Assembly: GCF_003478035.1 (NCBI RefSeq) | Contig: NZ_QUEP01000009.1 | Coordinates: 69,794 to 133,793 of the forward strand | Length of the DNA stretch: 64,000 bases | Source: Clostridium sp. OF03-18AA | Lineage (GTDB): Bacteria > Bacillota > Clostridia > Lachnospirales > Lachnospiraceae | Direction: 5' to 3' | Shown here: positions 18,030 through 26,526 of the stretch, one piece after another | Position numbering within the stretch: position 1 is the stretch's first letter | Layout: each line of letters begins with the position of its first letter | Translations under genes and position numbers: made by a program | Notes under the pieces: generated by a model | What the model was told of the DNA's origin: nothing | What the model saw: the letters and a program-made list of their open reading frames with translations, nothing else | Databases searched by the model: none

Positions 18030-18171
18030 GATGTAATAGGAAATTCCGAAAAATTCCCTGTCTCACAAAAGGCACCTCTTTTTTTATAAAATCTGTAGTG
18101 CAGGTAAGGATATCATGTGAAAAATGAAGTCTGGATATGGCATCTGGATAGATTTAGAGCTGCCGCCGCTC

Positions 18172-18200
18172 TTGACTTTTGGAGAGTATTCTCGTATACT
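18172..18200 (+). promoter_or_regulatory. Promoter of marR-MATE operon
   Basis: TTGACT (18172-18177), 17-nt spacer, TATACT (18195-18200). The -10 is followed at once by the operator-like dyads at 18207-18235. Confidence 0.75.
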
Positions 18201-18206
18201 AATATA

Positions 18207-18235
18207 GTTCTAAATAGAACAGTTCACTTTTGAAC
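18207..18235 (+). promoter_or_regulatory. Tandem MarR-type operator dyads
   Basis: Two 14-bp inverted repeats, GTTCTAAATAGAAC (18207-18220) and GTTCACTTTTGAAC (18222-18235), share GTTC...GAAC half-sites and lie 15 bp apart between the -10 element and the start codon. They are well placed for autorepression by the MarR protein. Confidence 0.6.
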
Positions 18236-18249
18236 CAGAGGTGATACAC

Positions 18250-18693
18250 ATGAAATTTGTTGATTTTATGGCGGACAGCCGGGACTTCTATACGGGGCTC
18301 ATTGATCCGGTCTGCAAAAAATACGGGCTGACCCAGATGGAATTCAATATCCTGCTGTTTCTCGCCAACAATCCGGAGTGCGACACTGCTGCCCAGCTCA
18401 TCAAGAAGCGGGCGTTCACAAAGTCCCATGTCTCCATGTCTGTCCGCTCATTGGAAGAGCGCGGACTGCTCACCGGGGAATATTATGGGACGGACCGGAG
18501 GACGATCCATCTGAAACTCACGGACGCTGCTGCGCCGATGGTCTCTGACGGGAAAAACGTCCAGAAACGGGCCGCCGAGATCATCTGCCGCGGATTCACC
18601 CCGGAAGAGCACCGGATGCTGTTCGAACTTATGAACCGGATCAATTCAAACATCTCGGATTACAGGAAAGAAGGAAAGCTGCATGAACAATAG
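18250..18693 (+). CDS. MarR family transcriptional regulator
   Basis: A 147-residue winged-helix dimer regulator. The DNA-binding domain includes LTQMEFNILLFLANNPEC, AAQLIKKRAFTKSHVSMSVRSLEERGLL (recognition helix region) and a GTDRRTIHLKLT wing. ATG 18250 follows GAGGTGA with good spacing; the in-frame GTG at 18241 lies within that ribosome site. It overlaps the next MATE gene by 11 nt, the classic arrangement of a regulator with the exporter it represses. Its own operator is probably the dyad pair just upstream. Confidence 0.92.
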   Translation: MKFVDFMADSRDFYTGLIDPVCKKYGLTQMEFNILLFLANNPECDTAAQLIKKRAFTKSHVSMSVRSLEERGLLTGEYYGTDRRTIHLKLTDAAAPMVSDGKNVQKRAAEIICRGFTPEEHRMLFELMNRINSNISDYRKEGKLHEQ

Positions 18694-20047
18694 TAAAGAA
18701 TTTCTTGGGACAGAGCCGATCGGAAAACTCCTCTTTAAGCTTGCCGTTCCATCTGTCATCGCACAGATCGTCAACATGCTGTACAATATCGTTGACCGGA
18801 TCTACATTGGACATATCCCGGGAAGCGGAAGTCTCGCCCTGACCGGTGTCGGTGTCTGCCTGCCGATCATCATGGTGGTCTCCGCCTTCGCGGCCCTCGT
18901 AGGCTCCGGCGGTGCGCCGAGAGCGTCGATCTTTATGGGAAAAGATGATATGGACTCTGCGGAGAAGATTCTCAGCGGCTGTTTTACGGTTCAGATCATC
19001 ATTTCTGCGATCCTGACAGCAGTCTTACTGTTGTTTGGCCGCTCTATGCTCTTGACTTTTGGAGCCAGTGAAAACACCATCGACTATGCCGTTGATTACA
19101 TGAGTATTTACGCTGTCGGAACGATCTTTGTCCAGATGACGTTAGGCATGAACATGTTCATCACGGCCCAGGGATTTTCAAAGACCAGTATGCTGACGGT
19201 TACCATCGGAGCTGTCTGCAACATCATTTTGGACCCGATCTTTATCTTCGGGTTTGGCATGGGCGTAAAGGGTGCGGCTCTCGCGACGATCATCTCTCAG
19301 GCGGTATCCTGCGGATGGGTTCTCGCGTTCCTGACCGGAAAGAAGACCTTCTTACGGATCAAAAAGGAGTATTTAAAGCCGGTTCCATCTATCGTTTTTC
19401 CGTGTCTTGCGCTGGGACTTTCCACATTTGTGATGCAGTCCAGTGAGAGCGTCATCTCCGTATGCTTTAACTCTTCCCTGTTAAAATACGGTGGAGATCT
19501 GGCGGTCGGTGCCATGACGATCCTTACAAGTACGATGCAGTTCGCGATGCTGCCGCTTCAGGGAATCGGACAGGGCGCACAGCCGATCATGAGCTATAAC
19601 TACGGAGCGAGAAATATCGACCGTATGAAGAAGACATTCAAGCTCCATCTCGTGATCTCCCTGATCTATTCCACGTTGTTCTGGCTCTTTGTCCAGCTTT
19701 TCCCGGCAACCTTCGCGGGAATCTTCAGCTCCGATCCAGAACTCGTTTCCTTCACTGCAGGCGCTCTGCGGATCTACTGCGGTGCGATGTTCCTCTTTGG
19801 AATCCAGCTCGCCTGCCAGATGACCTTCGTTGCCATCGGATATGCGGTATGCTCGATCATCGTGGCAGTTGTGCGTAAATTTGTGCTTCTGCTTCCGTTA
19901 ATCTTCATTGTTCCGATGTTCATCAGCAATAAAACGATGGGCGTCTACATGGCGGAGCCGATCGCAGATGCGATCGCAGTGACATTCACGGCGATTTTGT
20001 TCTCAATCCAGTTCAGGAAAGCACTCAGAAAGCTGGAGAAAGCGTGA
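18683..20047 (+). CDS. MATE family efflux transporter (3), MarR-linked
   Basis: A 454-residue MATE protein, the third in the window and different from the other two. It contains LFKLAVPSVIAQIVNMLYNIVDRIYIGHI at the N-terminus, GAVCNIILDPIFIFGFGMGVKGAALAT in the first half and LPLQGIGQGAQPIMSYNYGA in the second. This pattern matches the MepA-like branch, whose founder is controlled by the MarR protein MepR; the same pairing is seen here. It overlaps marR and ends before a bidirectional terminator. Confidence 0.94.
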   Translation: MNNSKEFLGTEPIGKLLFKLAVPSVIAQIVNMLYNIVDRIYIGHIPGSGSLALTGVGVCLPIIMVVSAFAALVGSGGAPRASIFMGKDDMDSAEKILSGCFTVQIIISAILTAVLLLFGRSMLLTFGASENTIDYAVDYMSIYAVGTIFVQMTLGMNMFITAQGFSKTSMLTVTIGAVCNIILDPIFIFGFGMGVKGAALATIISQAVSCGWVLAFLTGKKTFLRIKKEYLKPVPSIVFPCLALGLSTFVMQSSESVISVCFNSSLLKYGGDLAVGAMTILTSTMQFAMLPLQGIGQGAQPIMSYNYGARNIDRMKKTFKLHLVISLIYSTLFWLFVQLFPATFAGIFSSDPELVSFTAGALRIYCGAMFLFGIQLACQMTFVAIGYAVCSIIVAVVRKFVLLLPLIFIVPMFISNKTMGVYMAEPIADAIAVTFTAILFSIQFRKALRKLEKA

Positions 20048-20062
20048 TAAAAATTATATAAT

Positions 20063-20128
20063 AAAAATCCGGTAATCAGAGATAACCGCAATGTATGGCT
20101 GCGTGATATTCTGATTACCGGATTTTTG
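20063..20128. terminator. Bidirectional terminator between MATE 3 and the dehydratase genes
   Basis: AAAATCCGGTAATCAGA (20063-20080) pairs with TCTGATTACCGGATTTTT (20110-20127). A/T runs on both sides allow use by the converging gene pair. Confidence 0.85.
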
Positions 20129-20190
20129 TATTTCAATGGGATGATACCGACAGATGCTCGATTTGCTTACAGTTGTCGACGCGTTTTTTC

Positions 20191-21435
20191 CTATTCCGGA
20201 CAAACGATCTTACCGGCCACTGCACATGCCGCAGCCGTTCTCGGGGAGGCGAGATAGATCTGGACTTTGGATGTTCCCATTCGTCCAAGGAAGTTACGGT
20301 TGTTGGTAGCGACAACACGTTCACCGTCTGTCAGGATGCCGCCTGCGCGTCCGCAGCAGAGACCGCAGCCCGGATGGGTGATCATAGCACCTGACTCGGC
20401 CAGTGTCTCAAGGATTCCAAGGTCAGCGGCCTGTCTGTAGATCTTTCGGCTGGCAGGAGTCACGATGAGCTTTACAAATTTCGCGACTTTCTTTCCTTTT
20501 AAGACTTCCGCAGCCGCAGCCAGATCCTCAAGCCGTCCGTTTGTGCAGGAACCGATGAATACCTGATCGATCTCTGTGCCCTCAAGTTCGCTGACATTGC
20601 GGATCTTGTCGACCTGGGACGGACATGCCATAACCGGAACGAAGTCCTCGGCGTTGTATTCCATCACGCGGCAGTAATTTGCGTCCGGATCGCCGAAAAG
20701 ACTCTTCTGATAGTCATTTAATGTCACATCACAGTACTCCGCTGTCTTCTCGTCCGGTGTGAACAGAGCGCACTTTGCGCCGGCCTCGATAGCCATATTG
20801 GAGATCGTCATACGGCTTGCGACTGTCATGCTCTCCACTGCGCTTCCGGAGAACTCCAGAGCCTTATAAGTAGCGCCGTCTGCGCCGAGATCACCGATGA
20901 GACGGAGAATTACGTCCTTGGACATAACATTCTCCGGCAGTTTTCCGTTGATGATGACTTTGATGGTCTCCGGCACACGGATCCACATGGTTCCGGTTCC
21001 CAGGATGCTGGCCATCTCCGTATATCCGATTCCGGAGGAGAATGCGCCGACACAGCCGTAGGTCGTTGTGTGGCTGTCTGTACCGAAGGCAACATCGCCC
21101 GGTTTTACATATCCGGCTTCTGTCATTAACTGGTGGCAGATTCCGTCGCTTCTGTGGACGTGGGTCATGCCGTATTTTGCGGCAAACGCATCGCCGACAT
21201 GGAAATGTCTTGTATCGTCAAGCTGGCTTGCCGGAACAAGGTGGTCGTAGATCAGAACGACCTTATCCGGATCCCACAGCTTTTCAAAGCCCATTTCTTT
21301 AAATTTCTCCGCCACGAACGGAATAAAAATGTCGTGGATCATGACGCGGTCAACATTTACGGTCACGATATCGCCAGGCTTTACGGACCTGCCGGTGTTA
21401 TGTTCAACGATCTTCTCAATTACAGTCTTTCCCAT
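20191..21435 (-). CDS. Aconitase / 3-isopropylmalate dehydratase family, large subunit (pair 1)
   Basis: A 414-residue [4Fe-4S] hydro-lyase subunit. Cluster cysteines sit in IGSCTNGR and HPGCGLCCG; substrate motifs include YDHLVPAS, GTDSHTTTYG and EAGAKCALF. The family covers LeuC, homoaconitase, citramalate and 2,3-dimethylmalate dehydratases, and sequence alone does not settle the substrate. The start is ATG 21435, with GGGAGG about 9 nt before it. The small subunit gene lies just upstream. No leuA or leuB is nearby, so a leucine role is not proven. Confidence 0.88.
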   Translation of the reverse strand: MGKTVIEKIVEHNTGRSVKPGDIVTVNVDRVMIHDIFIPFVAEKFKEMGFEKLWDPDKVVLIYDHLVPASQLDDTRHFHVGDAFAAKYGMTHVHRSDGICHQLMTEAGYVKPGDVAFGTDSHTTTYGCVGAFSSGIGYTEMASILGTGTMWIRVPETIKVIINGKLPENVMSKDVILRLIGDLGADGATYKALEFSGSAVESMTVASRMTISNMAIEAGAKCALFTPDEKTAEYCDVTLNDYQKSLFGDPDANYCRVMEYNAEDFVPVMACPSQVDKIRNVSELEGTEIDQVFIGSCTNGRLEDLAAAAEVLKGKKVAKFVKLIVTPASRKIYRQAADLGILETLAESGAMITHPGCGLCCGRAGGILTDGERVVATNNRNFLGRMGTSKVQIYLASPRTAAACAVAGKIVCPE

Positions 21436-21451
21436 TTCGTTTTCCTCCCGT

Positions 21452-21943
21452 TCAGTCCAAACCATTCAGCTTGCGCATGGCCTTGACAAGGCCGCCTGCG
21501 CGGATAATGTCCATCAGATTCTCAGGAAGAGACGCAATCGGGTACTCTTTTCCGTTGTAGTCGATGTGCTCGTTCATCACAACGGATACGGTATCGCCCT
21601 CTTTGATGTCATCGTAGAGTGTCGGCTGTTCGATGAGGAGCAGGCCGTTGTTGATGGAGTTGCGGAAGAAGATCCTCGCGAAGGATTTCGCGATCACGCA
21701 CTGGATTCCCAACGCTTTGATGATCTCCGGTGCCTGTTCTCTGGAAGAACCGCAGCCGAAGTTTTTTCCGGCAACGATGATGTCACCGGGTTTGATCTGG
21801 GCAGCCAGCTCCGGGCGGAGCGGGGAAAATCCATACTGTTTCATATCGTCAATGGTCTTTAATGCAAGGTACTCGGTCGGGATGATGATATCGGTGTCGA
21901 TGTCATCGCCCAGGACCCAGACCTTTCCAGTCATTTTTTCCAT
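21452..21943 (-). CDS. Aconitase / 3-isopropylmalate dehydratase family, small subunit (pair 1)
   Basis: A 163-residue swivel-domain subunit with GDDIDTDIIIPTEYL at the N-terminus and GKNFGCGSSREQAP and AKSFARIFFRNSINNGL, the LeuD signature residues. It forms the active site with the large subunit encoded 16 nt downstream. GAGGA precedes its ATG at 21943. It probably starts the operon; a palindromic element copy lies about 95 bp upstream. Confidence 0.9.
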   Translation of the reverse strand: MEKMTGKVWVLGDDIDTDIIIPTEYLALKTIDDMKQYGFSPLRPELAAQIKPGDIIVAGKNFGCGSSREQAPEIIKALGIQCVIAKSFARIFFRNSINNGLLLIEQPTLYDDIKEGDTVSVVMNEHIDYNGKEYPIASLPENLMDIIRAGGLVKAMRKLNGLD

Positions 21944-22037
21944 GTAAATATCCTCGATTTCTATACAAATATAGTGATCATATTCAAAGATGCATATTGC
22001 CGTATCATTCTGGCAAATACCAATAAGTAATTTATCC

Positions 22038-22170
22038 GTAACTGTTCAGTAGGTCTGCGCACTTGCTGCGCTGACCGTAAGAAAACATAGGCTGGAAGGC
22101 AAAAATCCCATCAGCGAAGCTGATCTGGAATGGATTTTTGCACGTAACTATGAAGGTACTGAATAGTTAC
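22038..22170. mobile_element. 133-bp palindromic MITE-like element, copy B
   Basis: Same length and orientation as copy A. Ends are GTAACTGTTCAGTA (22038-22051) and TACTGAATAGTTAC (22157-22170), one mismatch. Compared with copy A, the nested stem changes from ATCGGC/GCCGAT to ATCAGC/GCTGAT, and the first hairpin changes a T-G pair to C-G; both are compensatory. Flanks ATTTATCC (22030-22037) and ATTTATTC (22171-22178) are an 8-bp duplication with one mismatch. It separates the two dehydratase pairs. Confidence 0.9.
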
Positions 22171-22207
22171 ATTTATTCTATGTATAGGGGCATTACTGGT
22201 GGAACGA

Positions 22208-22241
22208 CACTTCTGCCTGTATAAAAATACAGGCAGAAGTG
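22208..22241. other. Perfect 15-bp hairpin downstream of dehydratase pair 2
   Basis: CACTTCTGCCTGTAT (22208-22222) and ATACAGGCAGAAGTG (22227-22241) are perfect complements with a 4-nt loop. No T-run follows on the minus strand, but the position just after the minus-strand stop suggests transcript 3'-end formation or stabilisation. Confidence 0.6.
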
Positions 22242-22268
22242 AAAATAGTCTTTACAAATCTGTGCAGA

Positions 22269-23519
22269 TTATAAATCACTTGCTAATGCAATTTCTCCCT
22301 TAATAGCAGACGCCGTAACCGTCGCTGCGGATCCAAGATATACCTTGGAGCTCGGATGACCTGCGCGGCCCTTGAAGTTTCTCGTACCGGTGCTGATCAG
22401 GACTTCGTTCTCGCCGATAACACCCTGGCAGCTGCCCCAGCATACGCTGCAGTTCGGGTTCATAACAATTGCACCGGCTTCCATAAAGATGTCGATCAGG
22501 CCTTCCTTCAGTGCCTGGAGATAGACAGTCTGGCTTGCCGGAACCACAAGGAAACGAACTTTTTCAGCGACTTTCTTTCCTTTAATAATAGAAGCGCCGA
22601 CTCTCAGATCCTCGATACGTCCGTTGTTGCAGGAACCTAAGAATGCCTCGTCGATCTTCACGCCGCGGACTTCCTCAGCCGGAACAAGGTTGTCAACGAA
22701 GTCTGGTTTTGCCACTACCGGACGGATCTTGGAGAGGTCAAAGGTATATTTTCTCGCGTATACAGCATCCGGATCGCTCTTAAAGAGTGCCTTCGGCTTT
22801 CTTCCGTGAGCTTCCAGATATTCGATGGCTTTCTCGTCCGGCTCAAAGATACCGGTCTTTGCACCTGCCTCAACAGCCATGTTGCAGAGGACCATACGCT
22901 CACTGATGCTTAATGTCTTAGCGCCCTCGCCTGTGAACTCCATAACCTGGTAGTTGCAGCCGTTTGCGCCGATGGTGCCGATGATGGTTAAGATCAGGTC
23001 TCTCGCGTAAACGCCTTCCGGCAGCTTTCCGACGAGGTTGAATTTTACAGTCTCCGGAACGAGAACCCAGGATTTGCCTGTCACCATGCCGTAGAGAAGG
23101 TCGGTACAGCCAACGCCGGTACCGAAGGCACCGAGAGCGCCGTAAGAGCAGGTATGGCTGTCAGCACCGAAGATCAGCTCGCCCGGGCAGACATAATGTT
23201 CCATCATAACCTGGTGGCAGACGCCTTTTCCCTCCCAGAAATCAATGTTGTTTTCCTTCGCGAAGTCGCGCATCTTCTTCTGGGATGCCGCTGTCTTCGG
23301 GCAGTCGGACGGAACATTGTGGTCTACAATGAATACCATCTTCTTTGTGTCCGCGATATGCGGATGTTTTAATTTATTGCGGTACATGTCAACGGTCAGA
23401 TGGGTAGTTCCGTCGTTACTCATCATACGGTCTAATGTTACAGTATGGATATCTCCCGGTTTTACGTAGTCAACTCCGGCTGCCGCCGCAATGATCTTTT
23501 CTGCAATCGTCATTCCCAT
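22269..23519 (-). CDS. Aconitase / 3-isopropylmalate dehydratase family, large subunit (pair 2)
   Basis: A 416-residue paralogue of the large subunit at 20191. Cluster cysteines sit in LGSCNNGR and NPNCSVCWG; GADSHTCSYGALGAFGTG is the substrate loop. It differs clearly from pair 1 in length and loops, so it is not a recent duplicate. The start is ATG 23519, nine nt after AGGAGG that overlaps the end of the small-subunit gene; an in-frame GTG at 23537 lies before that ribosome site. LeuC, dimethylmalate dehydratase or related roles are all possible. Confidence 0.88.
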   Translation of the reverse strand: MGMTIAEKIIAAAAGVDYVKPGDIHTVTLDRMMSNDGTTHLTVDMYRNKLKHPHIADTKKMVFIVDHNVPSDCPKTAASQKKMRDFAKENNIDFWEGKGVCHQVMMEHYVCPGELIFGADSHTCSYGALGAFGTGVGCTDLLYGMVTGKSWVLVPETVKFNLVGKLPEGVYARDLILTIIGTIGANGCNYQVMEFTGEGAKTLSISERMVLCNMAVEAGAKTGIFEPDEKAIEYLEAHGRKPKALFKSDPDAVYARKYTFDLSKIRPVVAKPDFVDNLVPAEEVRGVKIDEAFLGSCNNGRIEDLRVGASIIKGKKVAEKVRFLVVPASQTVYLQALKEGLIDIFMEAGAIVMNPNCSVCWGSCQGVIGENEVLISTGTRNFKGRAGHPSSKVYLGSAATVTASAIKGEIALASDL

Positions 23520-23523
23520 TGTC

Positions 23524-24006
23524 TTAGTCCTCCTCACGGTTTAAAGAAGCGATCAGTCCGCCCTGATTTAAGATGTTCTGCATGTATTCCGGCAGCTTTG
23601 TGCAGGAATATGTCTTTCCGTTTGCGTGGGCAGTTCCGTCAGACATGGAAAGTTCCATGGTGTCGCCGGTCTTTACATCATCCGGCAGGTCTTTACAGAC
23701 GATGACCGGAAGTCCGATGTTGATGGCATTTCTGTAGAAGATCCTCGCGAAGGATTTCGCAACAACAGCCTGTACGCCGAGAGCTTTTAAGACGCCCGGT
23801 GCCTGTTCTCTGGAAGAACCGCAGCCGAAGTTCTCGCCGCCGACAACAAAATCACCAGGTTTTACTTTTTTCGGGAAATCCGGGTCAAGAGACTCGAATG
23901 TGTGCTCTTTCATCTCTTCCAGATTTGGTAAGAGCAGATACTGGGATGCAATGATCTGATCGGTATCAAGGTCATTATGAAATTTAAAGATCGTTCCTTC
24001 TGCCAT
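23524..24006 (-). CDS. Aconitase / 3-isopropylmalate dehydratase family, small subunit (pair 2)
   Basis: A 160-residue LeuD-like subunit: FHNDLDTDQIIASQYL, GENFGCGSSREQAP and AKSFARIFYRNAINIGLP are the signature blocks. It is 4 nt upstream of its large subunit and its end holds that gene's Shine-Dalgarno, so expression is coupled. An extended -10 (TGCTATAAT on the minus strand, 24108-24116) lies about 100 nt upstream. Confidence 0.9.
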   Translation of the reverse strand: MAEGTIFKFHNDLDTDQIIASQYLLLPNLEEMKEHTFESLDPDFPKKVKPGDFVVGGENFGCGSSREQAPGVLKALGVQAVVAKSFARIFYRNAINIGLPVIVCKDLPDDVKTGDTMELSMSDGTAHANGKTYSCTKLPEYMQNILNQGGLIASLNREED

Positions 24007-24107
24007 GACTTTATATGTTCCTTTCTTATCTAAGAAATATTAAAAGACAGCTGCAAAAATTCAGACCGTCAGCCGCCTTAACAGTTCATGAATTCTTTCG
24101 TTTCCTC

Positions 24108-24116
24108 ATTATAGCA
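24108..24116 (-). promoter_or_regulatory. Extended -10 promoter for dehydratase pair 2
   Basis: On the minus strand TGCTATAAT gives an extended -10 box. The -35 candidate TTTATT (24131-24136) is poor. Apart from this, the 24007-24321 spacer shows no gene or recognisable RNA. Confidence 0.5.
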
Positions 24117-24321
24117 TAGGATTAGGCATAAATAAAATGGCGCGTATTGATATGGCACATAACTTAAAGTTATAAAATTATGATGCTTTCCAACGCCGGG
24201 AAAAGGCCATAAAAATTGCTGCAGTTAAACTCTGTATTTGAACGGACATGACAGCTGTATTTTTACACTGCCGGTCGGATCATCACGGAAAACTGCAGCA
24301 AAAATGGAACTTATCGGTTTA

Positions 24322-24942
24322 TTACAGCTTTAAAACCGCTGTCTGCGGTCTCGTCTCAGTCGTCAGCACCAGTGTGGTGGAATCGTACTCCACTACATTC
24401 CGGCAGAGTCCCGTAAATTCCTCGAGACGTCCGATCACCGGATAGCCAAAGTGGTCGGAGCGGTAATGCATCGGGATCACAACGCGGGGAGCGAGGTCAT
24501 CTGCCAGAGCTTTTGCCTGAACAGCGTCGATGGTGTAGTAGCCGCCGACCGGGATCAGGATCGCGTCGAGATGCTTTAACAGATCCTTTTGTTCTCTGAT
24601 AAGAGGACATCCGATATCACCCATATGGGCAATTTTAAGCCCGTCTGATTCTAAAATGTGGATCCGGTTTGGTCCGCGGAGGGCTCCCTGTTCCGGGTCA
24701 TGCCAGGTGTCAATTTTCGTGATGGAAAACGGGTTCTTTGTCCCGCTGTGCTTTAAGGTCACTGCGTCCGTGTACCCGTGGTCACCATGTTCGTGGCTGC
24801 AGAGTACCATGTCTGCGGTGAGGGAAAGCGGCGCGAGTCCCGGTACCGTATTTGGGCCATATGGATCAAAAACAATGGAAAACCCATCTTTTTCAACGGT
24901 AAAACAGGAATGACCATTCCAGGTGATAGAAATAGAATTCAT
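24322..24942 (-). CDS. MBL-fold metal-dependent hydrolase
   Basis: A 206-residue single-domain metallo-beta-lactamase-fold protein. Metal ligands are visible in CSHEHGDHGYTD (HxHxDH) near residues 49-57, with MGDIGCP and PMHYRSDHFG supplying later ligands. The layout matches the UPF0173/UlaG-like branch of cytoplasmic hydrolases; the substrate is unknown. An AGGAGG-type site precedes its start at 24942. Divergent from the M20 gene, with about 200 bp between them. Confidence 0.9.
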   Translation of the reverse strand: MNSISITWNGHSCFTVEKDGFSIVFDPYGPNTVPGLAPLSLTADMVLCSHEHGDHGYTDAVTLKHSGTKNPFSITKIDTWHDPEQGALRGPNRIHILESDGLKIAHMGDIGCPLIREQKDLLKHLDAILIPVGGYYTIDAVQAKALADDLAPRVVIPMHYRSDHFGYPVIGRLEEFTGLCRNVVEYDSTTLVLTTETRPQTAVLKL

Positions 24943-25076
24943 AATTATGTCCTCCTCTCGAGCAGTTAGAAATGATTGAGCAGATGACTATATTTTATCA
25001 TGAAACGCAAGGAGATTCAATGGACGAAAAGCAAGGTCCCACCTGTGCCAGAGTGGGAAATTTATGTGATCAGTGC

Positions 25077-25106
25077 TTGAGAAATCAGGAGCAGCCGCGG
25101 TATAAT
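25077..25106 (+). promoter_or_regulatory. Promoter of the M20 amidohydrolase gene
   Basis: TTGAGA (25077-25082), 18-nt spacer, TATAAT (25101-25106), 39 nt before the chosen start. Confidence 0.65.
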
Positions 25107-25144
25107 AGTGGATATAATATCGGGCATAACAGGAGGAAATGGCG

Positions 25145-26287
25145 ATGGATCTTACACAGGTAAAGCACGAGATTGAAACATTGGCGGAGAAACACCGGGA
25201 TGAGTTTGAGGTTGTCAGTGCATACATATTTGCTCATCCGGAGTTGGCATACCATGAAACGCTGGCGCAGGATCAGCTATGCGGGCTGCTGGAAAAGCAT
25301 GGCTTTAAAGTACAGCGGGGAGCCGGCTCTCTGGAGACCGCATTTGTGGCGGAATACCGGAGCGGAAAGCCGGGAATGACTTTTGCCTTTATGTGCGAGT
25401 ACGACGCGCTCCCTGAAATTGGACATGCATGCGGACACAATCTGATCGGCACCAGCGGAGCCGGAGCCGGTGTGATATTAAAAGAGATCATGGAAAAATA
25501 TGGGATCGGCGGAACCCTGAAGGTTCTTGGAACACCGGCAGAGGAAAACGGAAGCGGAAAGATCACGATGCTGGACGAAGGAATCTTCGATGGTGTGGAT
25601 ATGGCGCTGATCATGCATCCGAGTGATATGTCCATGGCAGATGATATCTCATTTGCAGCCGTAAATAAGACATATACCTTCACCGGAAAACCGGCACATA
25701 CCGCAGCGTGCCCGTGGATGGGGGCCAGTGCATTAAACGGAGTTCTCCAGATGTTCCATGCGGTAGATTCCCAGAGACTTCATTTTAAGGATTACACGAG
25801 GGTTCATGGAATTATCCTGGAGGGCGGAACCGTTGTGAATATTGTTCCGGAGAAAGCTGTATGCCGGTTTAATATCCGGGCATTAGACGCAGGCTATTTA
25901 GAAGAAGTGATCGCAGTCATTGACCGCTGCGCAAAGGGTGCGGCGATTTGCGCCGGTGTAGAGGTTGAGATCAAACAGGACGGTTATCTCATCAAGGATG
26001 TGCGCAACAACCGGGAACTTGTGACAGCAGTGGAAAAGAACATGGATTTCATTGGAGAACATCATATCCCTCGCGATCTGACTCAGGGAATCGGTTCCAC
26101 GGATGTCGGCAATGTAACTCAGGCACTCCCTGCAGCCCAGTTCTATATCGGTGTGGGCGAAGGATTAGGAACCCATACAGCAGCATTTGCGGACGCTGCA
26201 GGAGGCGAAGCAGGAAGACGTGCTCTCACTGCCGCAGTAAAGGTGCTGGCAATGACAGGACTTGATATGATGTCCGGCCGATCATAA
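25145..26287 (+). CDS. M20 family amidohydrolase (AbgB-like)
   Basis: A 380-residue metal-dependent peptidase/amidase of the M20D type. EYDALPEIGHACGHN carries metal ligands, GTPAEENGSGK the catalytic Glu, and PAHTAACPWMGASALNG belongs to the dimerisation (lid) domain; a late GVGEGLGTHT gives the final ligand. Relatives cleave p-aminobenzoyl-glutamate or N-acyl amino acids. AGGAGG ends 8 nt before ATG 25145 but only 2 nt before the alternative ATG 25139, so I prefer 25145. Confidence 0.92.
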   Translation: MDLTQVKHEIETLAEKHRDEFEVVSAYIFAHPELAYHETLAQDQLCGLLEKHGFKVQRGAGSLETAFVAEYRSGKPGMTFAFMCEYDALPEIGHACGHNLIGTSGAGAGVILKEIMEKYGIGGTLKVLGTPAEENGSGKITMLDEGIFDGVDMALIMHPSDMSMADDISFAAVNKTYTFTGKPAHTAACPWMGASALNGVLQMFHAVDSQRLHFKDYTRVHGIILEGGTVVNIVPEKAVCRFNIRALDAGYLEEVIAVIDRCAKGAAICAGVEVEIKQDGYLIKDVRNNRELVTAVEKNMDFIGEHHIPRDLTQGIGSTDVGNVTQALPAAQFYIGVGEGLGTHTAAFADAAGGEAGRRALTAAVKVLAMTGLDMMSGRS

Positions 26288-26374
26288 AAAATAACAAAGC
26301 ATGAAGGTGGTTGTTCATGCGACCAGGACGAAGATGAAAGAAATCTAAGGAAACTAAAGAAATTGACAGAAATA

Positions 26375-26422
26375 AAAATCTCTGCCCGGACACGTCGAGG
26401 TGTGTCCAGACAGAGATTTTTT
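26375..26422 (+). terminator. Terminator of the M20 gene
   Basis: AAATCTCTG...CCGGACAC pairs with GTGTGTCC...CAGAGATTTTTT across a short loop, ending in six T residues. Confidence 0.8.
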
Positions 26423-26477
26423 GTGCACTGTGCGAAAATATAGATTGTCGCAAACGACCGCGCGAGATGCGAGTAAC

Positions 26478-26512
26478 AAAAAACGGACACAGAATAGATA
26501 TTTCTGTGTCCG
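26478..26512 (-). terminator. Terminator of the two-component operon
   Basis: CGGACACAGAA (26484-26494) pairs with TTCTGTGTCCG (26502-26512). On the minus strand the stem is followed by TTTTTTG, just after the histidine kinase stop. Confidence 0.85.
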
Positions 26513-26526
26513 GATGTTTGGCTGTA

